Shown here in pieces: positions 41,542 through 49,679 of a stretch of 64,000 nt of DNA. The notes under the pieces are model-generated. The model worked only from the letters and a program-made list of their open reading frames with translations. It was not told the DNA's origin and made no database searches. The position numbers and the translations under genes were made by a program. The DNA is from Lacihabitans soyangensis (GTDB lineage Bacteria > Bacteroidota > Bacteroidia > Cytophagales > Spirosomataceae): positions 42,386 through 106,385 of the forward strand of contig NZ_RJUF01000183.1 in the NCBI RefSeq assembly GCF_024343775.1. The letters are read 5' to 3'. Position 1 is the first letter of the stretch. Every line of letters starts with the position of its first letter.

Positions 41542-42207
41542 ATGTTCATGAGGATTGCAATAATCGGTTTAGCTTTTTTTGTTAGTTTAAAATCTTCGGC
41601 TCAATCTACCGGTTCTTGGAATATTATAAACTTGAAGGCGGATTTGAGAAAAGGTTTTAGTGTTTTTGGCGAAGCTCAGTTGAGATCTTTAAAATATTAT
41701 GACGATTTTCATTACCATGAATTCAAGGCTGGTTTAAACTACAAGGCTCACAAAAATGTCGTTTTAACCATGGCAGCTGGTAAATACGATACTTATGGCG
41801 AAGGGGGTAATTTTGAATTACCTAAAAACAATGCTGAAATCAGGCTTTGGCCTCAAGTGTTGATAGCCCAAGAAGTCAACAAACTGAAAATAGAAAACAG
41901 ATTCCGAACAGAAATGCGTTTTACTTCTAATGGGTATAGAAATCGTTTCAGGAATAGATTCGGCGTAGTTTACCCAGTTTTCCCAAAGAAAAATATAGAA
42001 TTGGGGGTGTATAATGAGTTATTCTTTACCAATAACGAACCCTATTTTGAACGAAATAGAGTTTCTGTTAATGTTACATATAAACTAAATCCGTCGAGCT
42101 CATTTATGATCGGTTTTTTAAATCAGTTTGATTACAAAATCAACGACGAAACCGGTAAGAATTTCATTCAGGTTGGTTATTATCACAGCATTGTCAGGAA
42201 AAAGTAA
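41542..42207 (+). CDS. DUF2490 outer-membrane protein (third paralogue)
   Basis: A 221-residue protein with a signal peptide (MRIAIIGLAFFVSLKSSAQ). DUF2490-like pattern: GSWNIINLKADLRKGFSVFGEAQLRS-type start (short forms SWNIINLKADL and FSVFGEAQLRS), FRTEMRF, RFRNRFGVVY and GYYHSIV at the end. Two ATGs (41542, 41548) are possible starts; the second directly precedes the signal peptide. It is more distant from the two DUF2490 genes at 9937 and 10677 than they are from each other. Second gene of the TerC transcript. Confidence 0.7.
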   Translation: MFMRIAIIGLAFFVSLKSSAQSTGSWNIINLKADLRKGFSVFGEAQLRSLKYYDDFHYHEFKAGLNYKAHKNVVLTMAAGKYDTYGEGGNFELPKNNAEIRLWPQVLIAQEVNKLKIENRFRTEMRFTSNGYRNRFRNRFGVVYPVFPKKNIELGVYNELFFTNNEPYFERNRVSVNVTYKLNPSSSFMIGFLNQFDYKINDETGKNFIQVGYYHSIVRKK

Positions 42208-42265
42208 TTCTAATTATAATCTAATATTCTTACAAGAAGTCTCTAATCTGAGCTAGGTAACTTTA
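42208..42265 (+). promoter_or_regulatory. Autoregulatory promoter of the CusR-like regulator (R2)
   Basis: Repeats in 11-bp phase: TTCTAAT (42208), ATCTAAT (42219), TTACAAG (42230), CTCTAAT (42241). Ten nt later TAACTTTA (42258-42265) is a one-mismatch -7 element. Start codon of the regulator gene at 42291. Confidence 0.65.
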
Positions 42266-42290
42266 AGAGTTATACTTAAACTTTAAAAAA

Positions 42291-42980
42291 ATGAGTAACA
42301 GCAAAACATTTCTGATTGTAGAAGACGAAGAAAAAGTGGCCTCTTTTATTAAAAAAGGCCTATTTACTCAAGGCTACAATTCAGAAATTGCCTCAACTGG
42401 TCAAGAAGCTTTGGCTCTTTTTGAAAGCCAAAAAATCGACCTCGTTATATTAGATATCGGCTTGCCAGATATGAGCGGCCTAGAAGTTTGCGAACAAATC
42501 CGTAGAACCAATGCACAGATTCCGGTTTTGATGTTAACTGCACTGGGCAGTGTAAGCGATAAACTTTCAGGGTTTGAGGTAGGAACCGACGACTACCTCG
42601 TAAAACCATTTGATTTTATGGAGCTTTTGGTCCGAATAAAGGCACTTCTTAAGAGAACCAACGAAAATATGCCATCCGACGACATTCTGAAAGTGGCCGA
42701 CCTTGAATTGAATCTTCATCAAAAAGTGGCCATTAGGGCGGGGAAAGTCATTGCGTTAACCGCCAAGGAATTTAGTCTTTTGGAGTATTTGATGAGAAAC
42801 AGGGGACGTGTTGTTTCTAAATTGGATATCGCCGAGCATGTATGGGATATTGATTTTGACACCGGTACCAACTTTATAGAAGTGTATGTAAACTATCTTA
42901 GAAACAAGATTGATAAGGGTTTTAATGACAAGCTGATTCACACGATTTTCGGAATGGGCTACACTTTGAAAAGTAAATAA
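42291..42980 (+). CDS. OmpR-family response regulator (CusR-like)
   Basis: A 229-residue protein: receiver domain (residues 5-118; VEDEE pocket, Asp in LVILDIGLPDMSG, LTALG, VKPFDF) and winged-helix domain (about 130-228; ALTAKEFSLLEYLMRN, SKLDIAEHVWDI, NYLRNKIDKGF, GMGYTLK). It sits behind four 11-bp-spaced repeats, typical of tandem OmpR-type dimer sites, and the same pattern is found at three further promoters within 6 kb, so it very likely autoregulates and controls those genes. Kinase gene follows 18 nt downstream. Confidence 0.94.
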   Translation: MSNSKTFLIVEDEEKVASFIKKGLFTQGYNSEIASTGQEALALFESQKIDLVILDIGLPDMSGLEVCEQIRRTNAQIPVLMLTALGSVSDKLSGFEVGTDDYLVKPFDFMELLVRIKALLKRTNENMPSDDILKVADLELNLHQKVAIRAGKVIALTAKEFSLLEYLMRNRGRVVSKLDIAEHVWDIDFDTGTNFIEVYVNYLRNKIDKGFNDKLIHTIFGMGYTLKSK

Positions 42981-42998
42981 AAGGCTCGCTGCGAAAAT

Positions 42999-44357
42999 AT
43001 GAAGATTAGAAATAAACTGATACTGATTTACCTCGCCATTACTGCGGTACTGCTGTCTTTTTTCTGTGTGGTTATATACTTACAAAGTAAAGATTACCGA
43101 CGGTCCGAGTTTAAAGATCGCTTAAGAAAAGAGGCTCTCTCGACAGCTAATATTTATTTCAACAAAAAAGATATCAGCCCGGAGGTATTAAAACTCCTTG
43201 ACCGAAACGATTTTACGGCTCTTACAAACGAGGAAATTGTGATTTTTGACAGTAAAAATCAAGTAATTTATGAAAGTGGAGAAGATAGGTTTAAAATTGA
43301 TGGTGACATTTTAGAAAAAATAAGAGCCGACAAGGAGTTTTTTTGGGAAGATACCAAATACGAATTCATCGGAATCTTGTTTGAGAATCAAGGTCAGAAA
43401 TACGTAATAGTCTCTTATGCAGTTGATAATTACGGCTTTTTTAAACTTCAAAACCTTACGTATGTTCTTATTCTGGGAGGTTTGTGCATTTTGTTTTTGA
43501 GTGCTCTCACAGGTTGGTTTTTTGTGGAAAGGATGCTGAATCCTATCCAGCAAATCATCAAAAAGATTGACAAAATTAAAGCCTCACAACTTGGTGATCG
43601 TCTTGAGGTTGGTAACGAAAATGATGAGTTTGCTCAATTGGCCGATAGGTTCAATCAGATGCTCGATCGTCTCCAAAAATCTTTTATGGCCCAAAAAGCC
43701 TTTGTTTCACATGCTTCGCACGAGTTAAGGACTCCTTTGACTTCAATTACTGGACAGATACAGGTTTCGCTTTTAGCTGAAGATAGCCCCGAAGATTTGA
43801 AAAAGATGATTCAGTCGGTACTGGAAGACGTAAAACAGCTTAACCGCCTGAGTAATAATTTGCTTGATCTCACTTCCCTGAATACTTACTCAGAAAAGTC
43901 CAACTTGAACCTGGTGAATGTGTTAGACAAATTATCAAGAGTAAGAGATGAGGCCATTAAGAAAAATCCTCTTGGTCAGGTGGCCATAAATGTTGATGTA
44001 AACGAAGATGAAATACCCGAACTTCTGGGCAATCCACCTTTGCTTTACACGGCTTTTTATAATCTCATAGACAATGGCATAAAGTATTCACTCAATCAGA
44101 CTGTCGATATTGAGGTCATCAATAAGCCTAAAAGTATTAAAGTTCAATTCCAAAATAATTCTCAAAACATAAGTGACGATGATTTGAAAAATATCTTTGA
44201 GCCATTTAAGCGAGGAAGCAACTCCAAAAACAAAGTAGGTCATGGAGTGGGTCTTTCATTGGTTAAGGGAATTGTAGAAATGCACAACGGAACAATAGAA
44301 GTATCTAGGCAAGACCCAAATCTCATTCTTTTTGAGGTAATGCTTCCTAAGCGATAA
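42999..44357 (+). CDS. Sensor histidine kinase (CusS-like)
   Basis: A 452-residue kinase: TM1 residues about 8-28, a periplasmic sensor of about 120 residues, TM2 about 153-175, HAMP (RMLNPIQQIIKKIDKI), HisKA with the phosphorylated His in FVSHASHELRTPLTS, and HATPase with NLIDNGIKYS, FEPFKRGSN and GHGVGLSLVKGIVEMH. Layout is that of metal- or envelope-stress-sensing kinases such as CusS. No metal-binding cluster is obvious in the sensor. Cognate of the regulator at 42291. Confidence 0.94.
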   Translation: MKIRNKLILIYLAITAVLLSFFCVVIYLQSKDYRRSEFKDRLRKEALSTANIYFNKKDISPEVLKLLDRNDFTALTNEEIVIFDSKNQVIYESGEDRFKIDGDILEKIRADKEFFWEDTKYEFIGILFENQGQKYVIVSYAVDNYGFFKLQNLTYVLILGGLCILFLSALTGWFFVERMLNPIQQIIKKIDKIKASQLGDRLEVGNENDEFAQLADRFNQMLDRLQKSFMAQKAFVSHASHELRTPLTSITGQIQVSLLAEDSPEDLKKMIQSVLEDVKQLNRLSNNLLDLTSLNTYSEKSNLNLVNVLDKLSRVRDEAIKKNPLGQVAINVDVNEDEIPELLGNPPLLYTAFYNLIDNGIKYSLNQTVDIEVINKPKSIKVQFQNNSQNISDDDLKNIFEPFKRGSNSKNKVGHGVGLSLVKGIVEMHNGTIEVSRQDPNLILFEVMLPKR

Positions 44358-44367
44358 TTTAATACTC

Positions 44368-44414
44368 TTCTAATTCTCTCCTAAGTTGGATCTAATAGTT
44401 AGGTTTTAGCTTTG
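44368..44414 (+). promoter_or_regulatory. SPFH lipoprotein promoter with 11-bp repeats (R3)
   Basis: TTCTAAT (44368), TCCTAAG (44379) and ATCTAAT (44390) in 11-bp phase. TAGCTTTG at 44407-44414 is the -7 element, 10 nt after the last repeat. The segment CCTAAGTTGG is identical to that in R4. Confidence 0.7.
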
Positions 44415-44462
44415 TTATGGGCTCAAAAGAGCCTTAAATAACAAACTAAAATTTACATAAAG

Positions 44463-45248
44463 ATGAAAACACGATTGGTTGTAATGGGAATTGCTTTTAG
44501 TTTAATTTTCAGTAGCTGTACTATAATTCGCCAAGGAGAGGTTGGTGTGAAGCGTTCATTCGGTAAAATAAAGCCCGAGCCACTCATGGAAGGTGCCAGA
44601 GGATTTAACCCATTTACTAGCACCATTATCAAACTACCTACCCGTACCATGAACATGGAAGTAAGGGTGCCACTTCCTTCAAAAGAAGGTCTTACCGTTC
44701 AGTCTGATGTTTCCATACTTTATAGATTGGAAGGAAGTTATGCACCTAAAGTTATAGAAAAACTGGGCAAAAATTATGAGCAAGTCGTTATATTGCCTGT
44801 ATTCAGGTCTGCCGTTGCCGATATTTCTTCGCAGTATTATGCCAAAGATATGCATACTGGTCAAAGGTCGGTCATTGAGAAATCTATCAAGGATTTAATG
44901 ATGACTCAACTCAAAGAAAGAGGTTTTGTGGTTGAGTCAGTACTATTAAAAAGTATTGTTTTGCCTCCCGGACTTACTAAGGCTATAGAGGACAAATTAG
45001 AAGCCGAGCAAGACTCACAAAGAATGCAATTTGTACTTGACAAAGAAAAACAGGAAGCCAAAAGGTTAATCATAGAGGCTGAAGGTATTAGAGACGCCCA
45101 AAAGATAGTAGCGGAAGGTCTTACGCCATTATTGATTAGATTCAAGGCTATTGAGGCATTTAATAAACTTTCTACCTCACCAAATGCCAAGGTTATCATA
45201 ACAAGTGCCGAGCAGCCGCTTATGTTGAATGCCAATTCGGATAAATAA
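44463..45248 (+). CDS. SPFH/prohibitin-like (band 7) lipoprotein
   Basis: A 261-residue protein with lipobox FSSC (Cys19), then a band 7 domain (residues about 20-190: QGEVGVKRSFGKI, DVSILYRLEG, GQRSVIEKSIKDLM, VESVLLKSIVLPPGLTKAIEDKLEAEQ in parts) and a coiled-coil KEKQEAKRLIIEAEGIRDAQKI followed by a hydrophobic tail. Related to prohibitins and HflK/C, which form membrane rings around proteases. A lipid anchor rather than a TM helix is unusual and suggests a periplasmic-side assembly. Its promoter carries R3 repeats. Confidence 0.88.
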   Translation: MKTRLVVMGIAFSLIFSSCTIIRQGEVGVKRSFGKIKPEPLMEGARGFNPFTSTIIKLPTRTMNMEVRVPLPSKEGLTVQSDVSILYRLEGSYAPKVIEKLGKNYEQVVILPVFRSAVADISSQYYAKDMHTGQRSVIEKSIKDLMMTQLKERGFVVESVLLKSIVLPPGLTKAIEDKLEAEQDSQRMQFVLDKEKQEAKRLIIEAEGIRDAQKIVAEGLTPLLIRFKAIEAFNKLSTSPNAKVIITSAEQPLMLNANSDK

Positions 45249-45294
45249 CCAAGCATTGCATTGTTAGAATTGCAAACGTTTGGGCTTAACAAAA

Positions 45295-45329
45295 ATACTG
45301 AGTGGCAGCAATGGACTGCCGCTCAGTAT
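45295..45329. other. 14-bp stem hairpin between SPFH and LRR genes
   Basis: ATACTGAGTGGCAG (45295-45308) pairs with CTGCCGCTCAGTAT (45316-45329) with one G-U and a 7-nt loop. There is no T-run on the plus strand; the A-run before it would make it a terminator for minus-strand transcripts. Could also be an mRNA stabiliser for the upstream gene. Confidence 0.6.
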
Positions 45330-45364
45330 CTCAAAAATCTTACGTAAACCTAAATATCAAAAAC

Positions 45365-46003
45365 ATGAAACCTTCGACACAAATAAAAATAGTATTGGCC
45401 TTTGTTATGGTTCAATTGGGTTTTTTGAATTTTATAAATGCTCAAGAAAAAGAATACACCGAACTCAACCAAGCTTTGGTTTTTCCTGACAAAGTTACGC
45501 GATTAAACCTAAGCGGAATGAGTATGGAGTCTTTACCTCAAGAAATATCACTCTTTAAAAACCTGACTTACCTAAATCTTCGGAATAATCATTTAAAAAT
45601 CTTTCCAGAAGAATTGTCAAAACTTCAGAATCTCAAGGTTTTAGATGTTGGAGGAAACTTATTTTCTTACTTACCACAAAGCCTATCTTCCTTTGCGTCT
45701 TTAGAAGAATTGTTTATTGATAATGAACAAAATCTTGATTTTGAGAAAAGTATTGAGGCTATTGCCAATATGCCCAAACTTAGAATTTTACATTTAGAAG
45801 ACAACCGTGAATTTTCGAGCAATTCATCGATTCTCAAATTGAAAAATGTGAATTCCGTCTTCGTAAACAGAAGCATGCTTAGGTATGTGCCCAAGGAAAT
45901 TTACTTAATGGAAAACCTGAAATTCATAGATTTTCAGAATACCCCAATAAAGAAAAACCATATGGTTACATACCCGGTCTCCTACGGCGTAAAAATTAGA
46001 TGA
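45365..46003 (+). CDS. Exported leucine-rich-repeat protein
   Basis: A 212-residue protein with signal peptide ending ...LNFINAQ. Residues about 45-190 contain five or six LRR units of the LxxLxLxxNxL type (VTRLNLSGMSMESLPQEI, LTYLNLRNNHLKIFPEEL, LKVLDVGGNLFSYLPQSL), ending with a capping segment. Likely a surface or periplasmic protein-binding scaffold. The ATG at 45365 directly precedes the signal peptide and was preferred over an upstream in-frame start at 45302 that lies inside the strong hairpin. Confidence 0.88.
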   Translation: MKPSTQIKIVLAFVMVQLGFLNFINAQEKEYTELNQALVFPDKVTRLNLSGMSMESLPQEISLFKNLTYLNLRNNHLKIFPEELSKLQNLKVLDVGGNLFSYLPQSLSSFASLEELFIDNEQNLDFEKSIEAIANMPKLRILHLEDNREFSSNSSILKLKNVNSVFVNRSMLRYVPKEIYLMENLKFIDFQNTPIKKNHMVTYPVSYGVKIR

Positions 46004-46127
46004 AAGAATTAGTAGAAGTATAAACGAGCAATATCTCAGAGCGTTTTTTTGAGATAAATTGGACTCTGGCCAAATTCTGCCATCAGTTTCCGAATAATAA
46101 TTTATACAAAAAGAGTGACGAATCAAA

Positions 46128-46185
46128 TTCTAATAACTTTCTAATATGAACCTAAGTTGGGTCTAATATCAGTGTTGTAGGTTTG
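46128..46185 (+). promoter_or_regulatory. Promoter of the 46228 gene with four 11-bp repeats (R4)
   Basis: TTCTAAT (46128), TTCTAAT (46139), ACCTAAG (46150) and GTCTAAT (46161), perfectly 11-bp spaced; TAGGTTTG at 46178-46185 is the -7 element, 10 nt after the last repeat. This is the best copy of the shared array. The rest of the 46004-46127 gap holds only a small TATCTCA/TGAGATA hairpin. Confidence 0.75.
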
Positions 46186-46227
46186 TATAGTCATCAGACA
46201 GATAATTACAACAAAACAAATTGAAAA

Positions 46228-46599
46228 ATGAAAAATTTAATAAGAATCGTTCTGGGCACAATGTTGATTCCGACCGTTGCAGTTTTTGGTCAAACCAACT
46301 CAGTCAGAAATTATAAAATGCCGGTGCAGGATCGGAAAGAAGTAAAAACCCAAGATATTGCCATAAACAAAAGCAATGCCTCTGTCACTAATTCTTTTGA
46401 TTCGCCGCAAAACTATAAACATCAGGTGCTTAATAAGAATCAAGAAAATCAAGACCTTTTGGTATTGCGAACCAGTACGGAGAAAGGTCAAACAGGAATT
46501 AATCCATTAGAATCAATCAGAAACTATAAATCACCTGTGTTTTCGAGAACGATCCAGAAAGAAATTAATAGGGAGCAATTAGCGGTCGTCAAAGAATAA
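46228..46599 (+). CDS. Small exported protein with three NYK-x-PV repeats
   Basis: A 123-residue protein with a signal peptide (about 1-20). The mature part is Lys/Gln/Asn-rich and repeats a short motif three times: SVRNYKMPVQ, SPQNYKHQVL and SIRNYKSPVF, spaced about 40 residues apart. No known family recognised. It lies directly behind the best copy (R4) of the regulator repeats, so it is probably the most strongly controlled target of the nearby two-component system. A 64-residue gene follows 39 nt later. Confidence 0.75.
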   Translation: MKNLIRIVLGTMLIPTVAVFGQTNSVRNYKMPVQDRKEVKTQDIAINKSNASVTNSFDSPQNYKHQVLNKNQENQDLLVLRTSTEKGQTGINPLESIRNYKSPVFSRTIQKEINREQLAVVKE

Positions 46600-46638
46600 A
46601 GCGATTCATAAGTTTTTCAACCTTAAAAGAATTAAAGA

Positions 46639-46833
46639 ATGACAATGCTGGAATACACCAAAATCGTACTTGAGAAGGTCAGTTTTGATCCCAGAATTTT
46701 TAGAAAAGAACTTAAAAAAGCAGTGAATTATGTAACAAAGGAAGAGTATGGTCACCTGAAAGCTTGGGTTAAGCAGAAGTTTGGTAAAAGGGTTAAAACT
46801 AAATCTAGCTTCACAGAATTCAAAATAGGGTGA
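46639..46833 (+). CDS. Small basic protein of unknown function
   Basis: A 64-residue soluble, Lys-rich protein beginning MTMLEYTKIVLEKVSFD. It has a helix-rich pattern (FRKELKKAVNYVTKEEY) that is frequent in small Bacteroidota proteins; no family named with confidence. No signal peptide. Probably co-transcribed with the 46228 gene and ended by the terminator at 46933. Confidence 0.65.
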   Translation: MTMLEYTKIVLEKVSFDPRIFRKELKKAVNYVTKEEYGHLKAWVKQKFGKRVKTKSSFTEFKIG

Positions 46834-46932
46834 TTAGCAATATGAAATAATTTTCATGAGCTTGGAAAAGCGAAAAAGAGATTAAAAATAAAGTGATAGT
46901 TTTTTTTCAGAGTAGTTTAGGGGTAAGTAAAG

Positions 46933-46960
46933 ACAGCGAGAATTTCTCGCTGTTTTTTTT
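46933..46960 (+). terminator. Hairpin terminator
   Basis: ACAGCGAG (46933-46940) pairs with CTCGCTGT (46946-46953), followed by eight T. It ends the 46228-46833 transcript and faces the convergent kdgK gene. Confidence 0.88.
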
Positions 46961-47966
46961 ATCTTTTCAGCTTCCCACTTCCATCTCCGAGCATGAGGTT
47001 TTCAACCTCTGCGATATCAACCAAGTTTTGATCTCCAGGAATGGTGTGTTTCAGGGCACTTGAGGCATTGCCAAATTCTAGCGATTTTAAATCGTCTTTG
47101 TAGGTCAATTGCCCATAAATAAATCCTCCTAAGAAAGCATCTCCTGTACCTACTCGGTCTACTATGTGGGTGATGTCTAGGTTACCAGTTTTCAGGTATT
47201 CTTGGCCATTCCACATGCGGGCGTTCATGCGGTTGTGGGAGGCACTTATTTGTATGCGTTCGGTGTCAATAATTTTCTCTATTGATTCATATTGAGCCAT
47301 CAATTTTTTGGCGGTGTCTTGAAATTTGCCTTTTTCTTCAGTAGAAATTATTCCAAAAATCTCTTCAATATTTTTCCTTGAGGCCAAAATGACGTTGGAA
47401 TACGATGCCAGTTCTGGTAAAATTTCTTGTGGCGTTTTGCCATAATTCCAAAGGTTACTTCGGTAATAGATATCCGAAGAAACTTTGACACCAAGTTTTT
47501 TGGCCACTTTTAATGCTTCGAGTAGGGCGATGGCAGGTTTTTCTCCCACTGCAGGTGTGATGCCGCACCAGTGAAACCAATCTGCATCTTTCAGGATTTC
47601 TTCCCAGTCAAACCAAGATGGGTCTAAATTAACAAAGGCTGAATCTGCTCTATCATAAACTATTTGGCTCGCTCTACTCACTGCTCCTGTTTCCAGAAAA
47701 AACAGGCCCATTCGTTGTCCCTTCAGGTGTATGTTTTTGTCAGAAATACCTAGTTTTCGGATAAATGCCTTAGCTTTTTTTCCGATGTGATTGTCTGGGA
47801 AAACACCCACATGAGTCACATCAAAGCCAAAATTGACTAATGCCGCACCGACGTTCATCTCTGTGCCACCAAAAGTACAATCGAACGATTCAGCTTGGGC
47901 TATTTTTTGGAAACCCGGTGTAGAAAGACGTAACAATATTTCTCCGAAAGTGACGATTTTTGGCAT
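46959..47966 (-). CDS. kdgK: 2-keto-3-deoxygluconate kinase-like PfkB sugar kinase
   Basis: A 335-residue PfkB/ribokinase-family kinase: VTFGEILLRLSTP at the N terminus, CTFGGTEMNVGAALVNFG substrate loop, and the ATP-site signature DRVGTGDAFLGGFIYG with the catalytic Asp. It phosphorylates 2-keto-3-deoxygluconate to KDPG. The assignment as KdgK rather than another PfkB kinase rests on its position right behind the mannonate dehydratase gene (42-nt gap), the enzyme that makes its substrate. Confidence 0.85.
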   Translation of the reverse strand: MPKIVTFGEILLRLSTPGFQKIAQAESFDCTFGGTEMNVGAALVNFGFDVTHVGVFPDNHIGKKAKAFIRKLGISDKNIHLKGQRMGLFFLETGAVSRASQIVYDRADSAFVNLDPSWFDWEEILKDADWFHWCGITPAVGEKPAIALLEALKVAKKLGVKVSSDIYYRSNLWNYGKTPQEILPELASYSNVILASRKNIEEIFGIISTEEKGKFQDTAKKLMAQYESIEKIIDTERIQISASHNRMNARMWNGQEYLKTGNLDITHIVDRVGTGDAFLGGFIYGQLTYKDDLKSLEFGNASSALKHTIPGDQNLVDIAEVENLMLGDGSGKLKR

Positions 47967-48008
47967 TTTGAAATGAGTTTAATTTTTGAACAAAAATAAC
48001 GCTTTTGA

Positions 48009-49202
48009 CTAAACCCCCAAATTTCTTCTAATACCCAATTCCAGCCCACGTAGTTCAGCCAATCCTCTTAAACGACCAATAGCCGTATAACCCGGATTTG
48101 TTTTCTTGTTTGGATTCAAATCATCCAACATTCTGTGTCCGTGATCTGGTCGGAAAGGCAGCCTGTAATCTTCTCTGTTTTCAGATTTGCGTTTTTCTTG
48201 TTCTTTCACCAAGGCTTGCATTACACCAAACATATCCACGTCGCCGTCGAGGTGGTCAGCTTCGTGGAAATTACCGATTTCATCTCTTCTGGTTGCCCTC
48301 AAGTGTATGAAGTTGATTCTATCGCCTAGTCGTTCTACCATACCTACAAGGTCGTTGTCTGCACGCACACCATATGAGCCAGTACAAAAACACAGGCCGT
48401 TGTATTTGCTCGGATAAGCATCAAGAAGGGCTTTGGCATCGGTTTCGGTACTCACCACTCTCGGCAAACCCAAAATTGTATAAGATGGGTCGTCGGGGTG
48501 AATGGCCAACGAAACTTTGTTTTGCTCGGCCACGGGACCTATCTCGGCTATAAATGCATAAAGATTATTTCGAAGCGTTTGGTCGTCGATGCCCTCGTAA
48601 GTGGCCAAAACATCGCCAAATTGCTCAATAGTAAAGCTTTCTTCGCTTCCCGGAAGCCCAGCAATGATATTTTTAACGAGTTTTGCTTTCTGTTCCTCTG
48701 TGGCGGTGGTTATCCAATTTTCTGCTTTTTCAAGAATTTCGTCGGTGTAGCTCTCGGCAGCGTTTTTTCTTTTCAATAAATGCACCTCAAAAGCACAGAA
48801 TTCTACCATATCAAAACGAAGAGCAGTAGAACCATCGGGCATTGCGTAGTCAAGATCTGTTCGGGTCCAGTCCAACACGGGCATGAAATTATAACAAACA
48901 GTATCTATACCGCACTTGGCCAAATTGGCGATGGAGGTTTTGTAGTTGGCAATATACGTTTCGAAATTTCCAGTACGTTTTTTAATGTCTTCATGCACAG
49001 GAATACTCTCCACCACCGACCAAGTGAGTCCTGCTGCTTCAATGATATCTTTTCGTTTTTGGATTTCTTCCACCGTCCACACTTGTCCGTTCGGAATATG
49101 ATGCAGAGCCGACACCACGCCAGTAGCTCCTGCCTGACGTACATCTGAAAGACTCACGGGGTCGTTAGGTCCATACCATCTCCAAGTTTGTTCTAATGCC
49201 AT
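48009..49202 (-). CDS. uxuA: Mannonate dehydratase UxuA
   Basis: A 397-residue TIM-barrel enzyme: [21 protein letters not shown] at the N terminus (read from RWYGPNDP), [50 protein letters not shown] with the metal Cys, FIHLRAT and [12 protein letters not shown] near the C terminus. It dehydrates D-mannonate to 2-keto-3-deoxygluconate in glucuronate breakdown. It is transcribed first, with the KDG kinase behind it. Full family length. Confidence 0.96.
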   Translation of the reverse strand: MALEQTWRWYGPNDPVSLSDVRQAGATGVVSALHHIPNGQVWTVEEIQKRKDIIEAAGLTWSVVESIPVHEDIKKRTGNFETYIANYKTSIANLAKCGIDTVCYNFMPVLDWTRTDLDYAMPDGSTALRFDMVEFCAFEVHLLKRKNAAESYTDEILEKAENWITTATEEQKAKLVKNIIAGLPGSEESFTIEQFGDVLATYEGIDDQTLRNNLYAFIAEIGPVAEQNKVSLAIHPDDPSYTILGLPRVVSTETDAKALLDAYPSKYNGLCFCTGSYGVRADNDLVGMVERLGDRINFIHLRATRRDEIGNFHEADHLDGDVDMFGVMQALVKEQEKRKSENREDYRLPFRPDHGHRMLDDLNPNKKTNPGYTAIGRLRGLAELRGLELGIRRNLGV

Positions 49203-49226
49203 AAGATTGCTTTGATATTATTTTGA

Positions 49227-49234
49227 CAAAAATA
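49227..49234 (-). promoter_or_regulatory. -7 element for the uxuA-kdgK operon
   Basis: CAAAAATA on the plus strand is TATTTTTG on the minus strand, matching TAnnTTTG, 25 nt before the uxuA start codon. Confidence 0.45.
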
Positions 49235-49414
49235 GTAGACCGTTTAGCCAATAACTACCATTATGGGCTTAATTAATTGTATTATTTTGTCGGAAGATTG
49301 ATTGAAAAAAAGAAAATGAAAAAAAAGTAAATTTTTTTTAGCCAATGTTTGGAAATAAAAAAACAGTCCTACATCTTTGCAGTCCCAAAGCACAAGGGAA
49401 AAGGTAGTTTAGCT

Positions 49415-49434
49415 CTCCCGATAGTTATCGGGAG
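49415..49434. repeat. Palindromic hairpin repeat CTCCCGAT-AGTT-ATCGGGAG
   Basis: An exact 8-bp inverted repeat with a 4-nt loop, 20 nt upstream of tRNA-Val. From general knowledge, CCCGATAGnTATCGGG palindromes recur in many Bacteroidota intergenic regions; it probably forms part of the tRNA leader or is a dispersed repeat. Confidence 0.6.
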
Positions 49435-49454
49435 GTTCAAAGCAACCGAAAAAA

Positions 49455-49529
49455 GGGAGTTTAGCTCAGTTGGTTCAGAGCATCTGCCTTACAAGCAGAG
49501 GGTCGGGGGTTCGAATCCCTCAACTCCCA
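49455..49529 (+). tRNA. tRNA-Val (anticodon TAC)
   Basis: GGGAGTT/AACTCCC acceptor stem (49455-49461, 49522-49528), D-arm GCTC...GAGC, anticodon arm TCTGC-CTTACAA-GCAGA reading TAC (GTA codon), T-arm GGGGG/TTCGAAT/CCCTC-type. Discriminator A at 49529; CCA not encoded. A -7-like CATCTTTG lies about 80 nt upstream. A terminator follows 6 nt later. Confidence 0.95.
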
Positions 49530-49534
49530 CGGTA

Positions 49535-49561
49535 GCCTCAGAGAAATCTGAGGCTTTTTTT
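49535..49561 (+). terminator. Hairpin terminator of tRNA-Val
   Basis: GCCTCAG (49535-49541) pairs with CTGAGGC (49548-49554), followed by seven T. Confidence 0.9.
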
Positions 49562-49584
49562 GTGCCTAAAAATTTGCATTTGCA

Positions 49585-49602
49585 TTACAAGCAGAGGGTC
49601 GG
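49585..49602 (+). repeat. 18-nt duplicate of an internal tRNA-Val segment
   Basis: TTACAAGCAGAGGGTCGG is identical to tRNA-Val positions 49489-49506 (anticodon loop to variable region). A fragment of this kind next to an intact tRNA is typical of a site where an integrating element entered or left. The matching T-arm and 3' end are not present here, so a full attachment site is not shown. Confidence 0.6.
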
Positions 49603-49679
49603 TGCTGTGCGACGACTTGCTTCCAAGAGCGAAGCTTACTAAAATATAAGACTTTCAAATATGTATAATTTACCAAATG

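Noticed and set aside
49349..49642. 97-codon open frame across the tRNA-Val region
   Set aside because: It is a translation of the tRNA gene, its terminator and the duplicated fragment. The repeated YKQRVG peptide comes from the tRNA copies, not from a real protein repeat.
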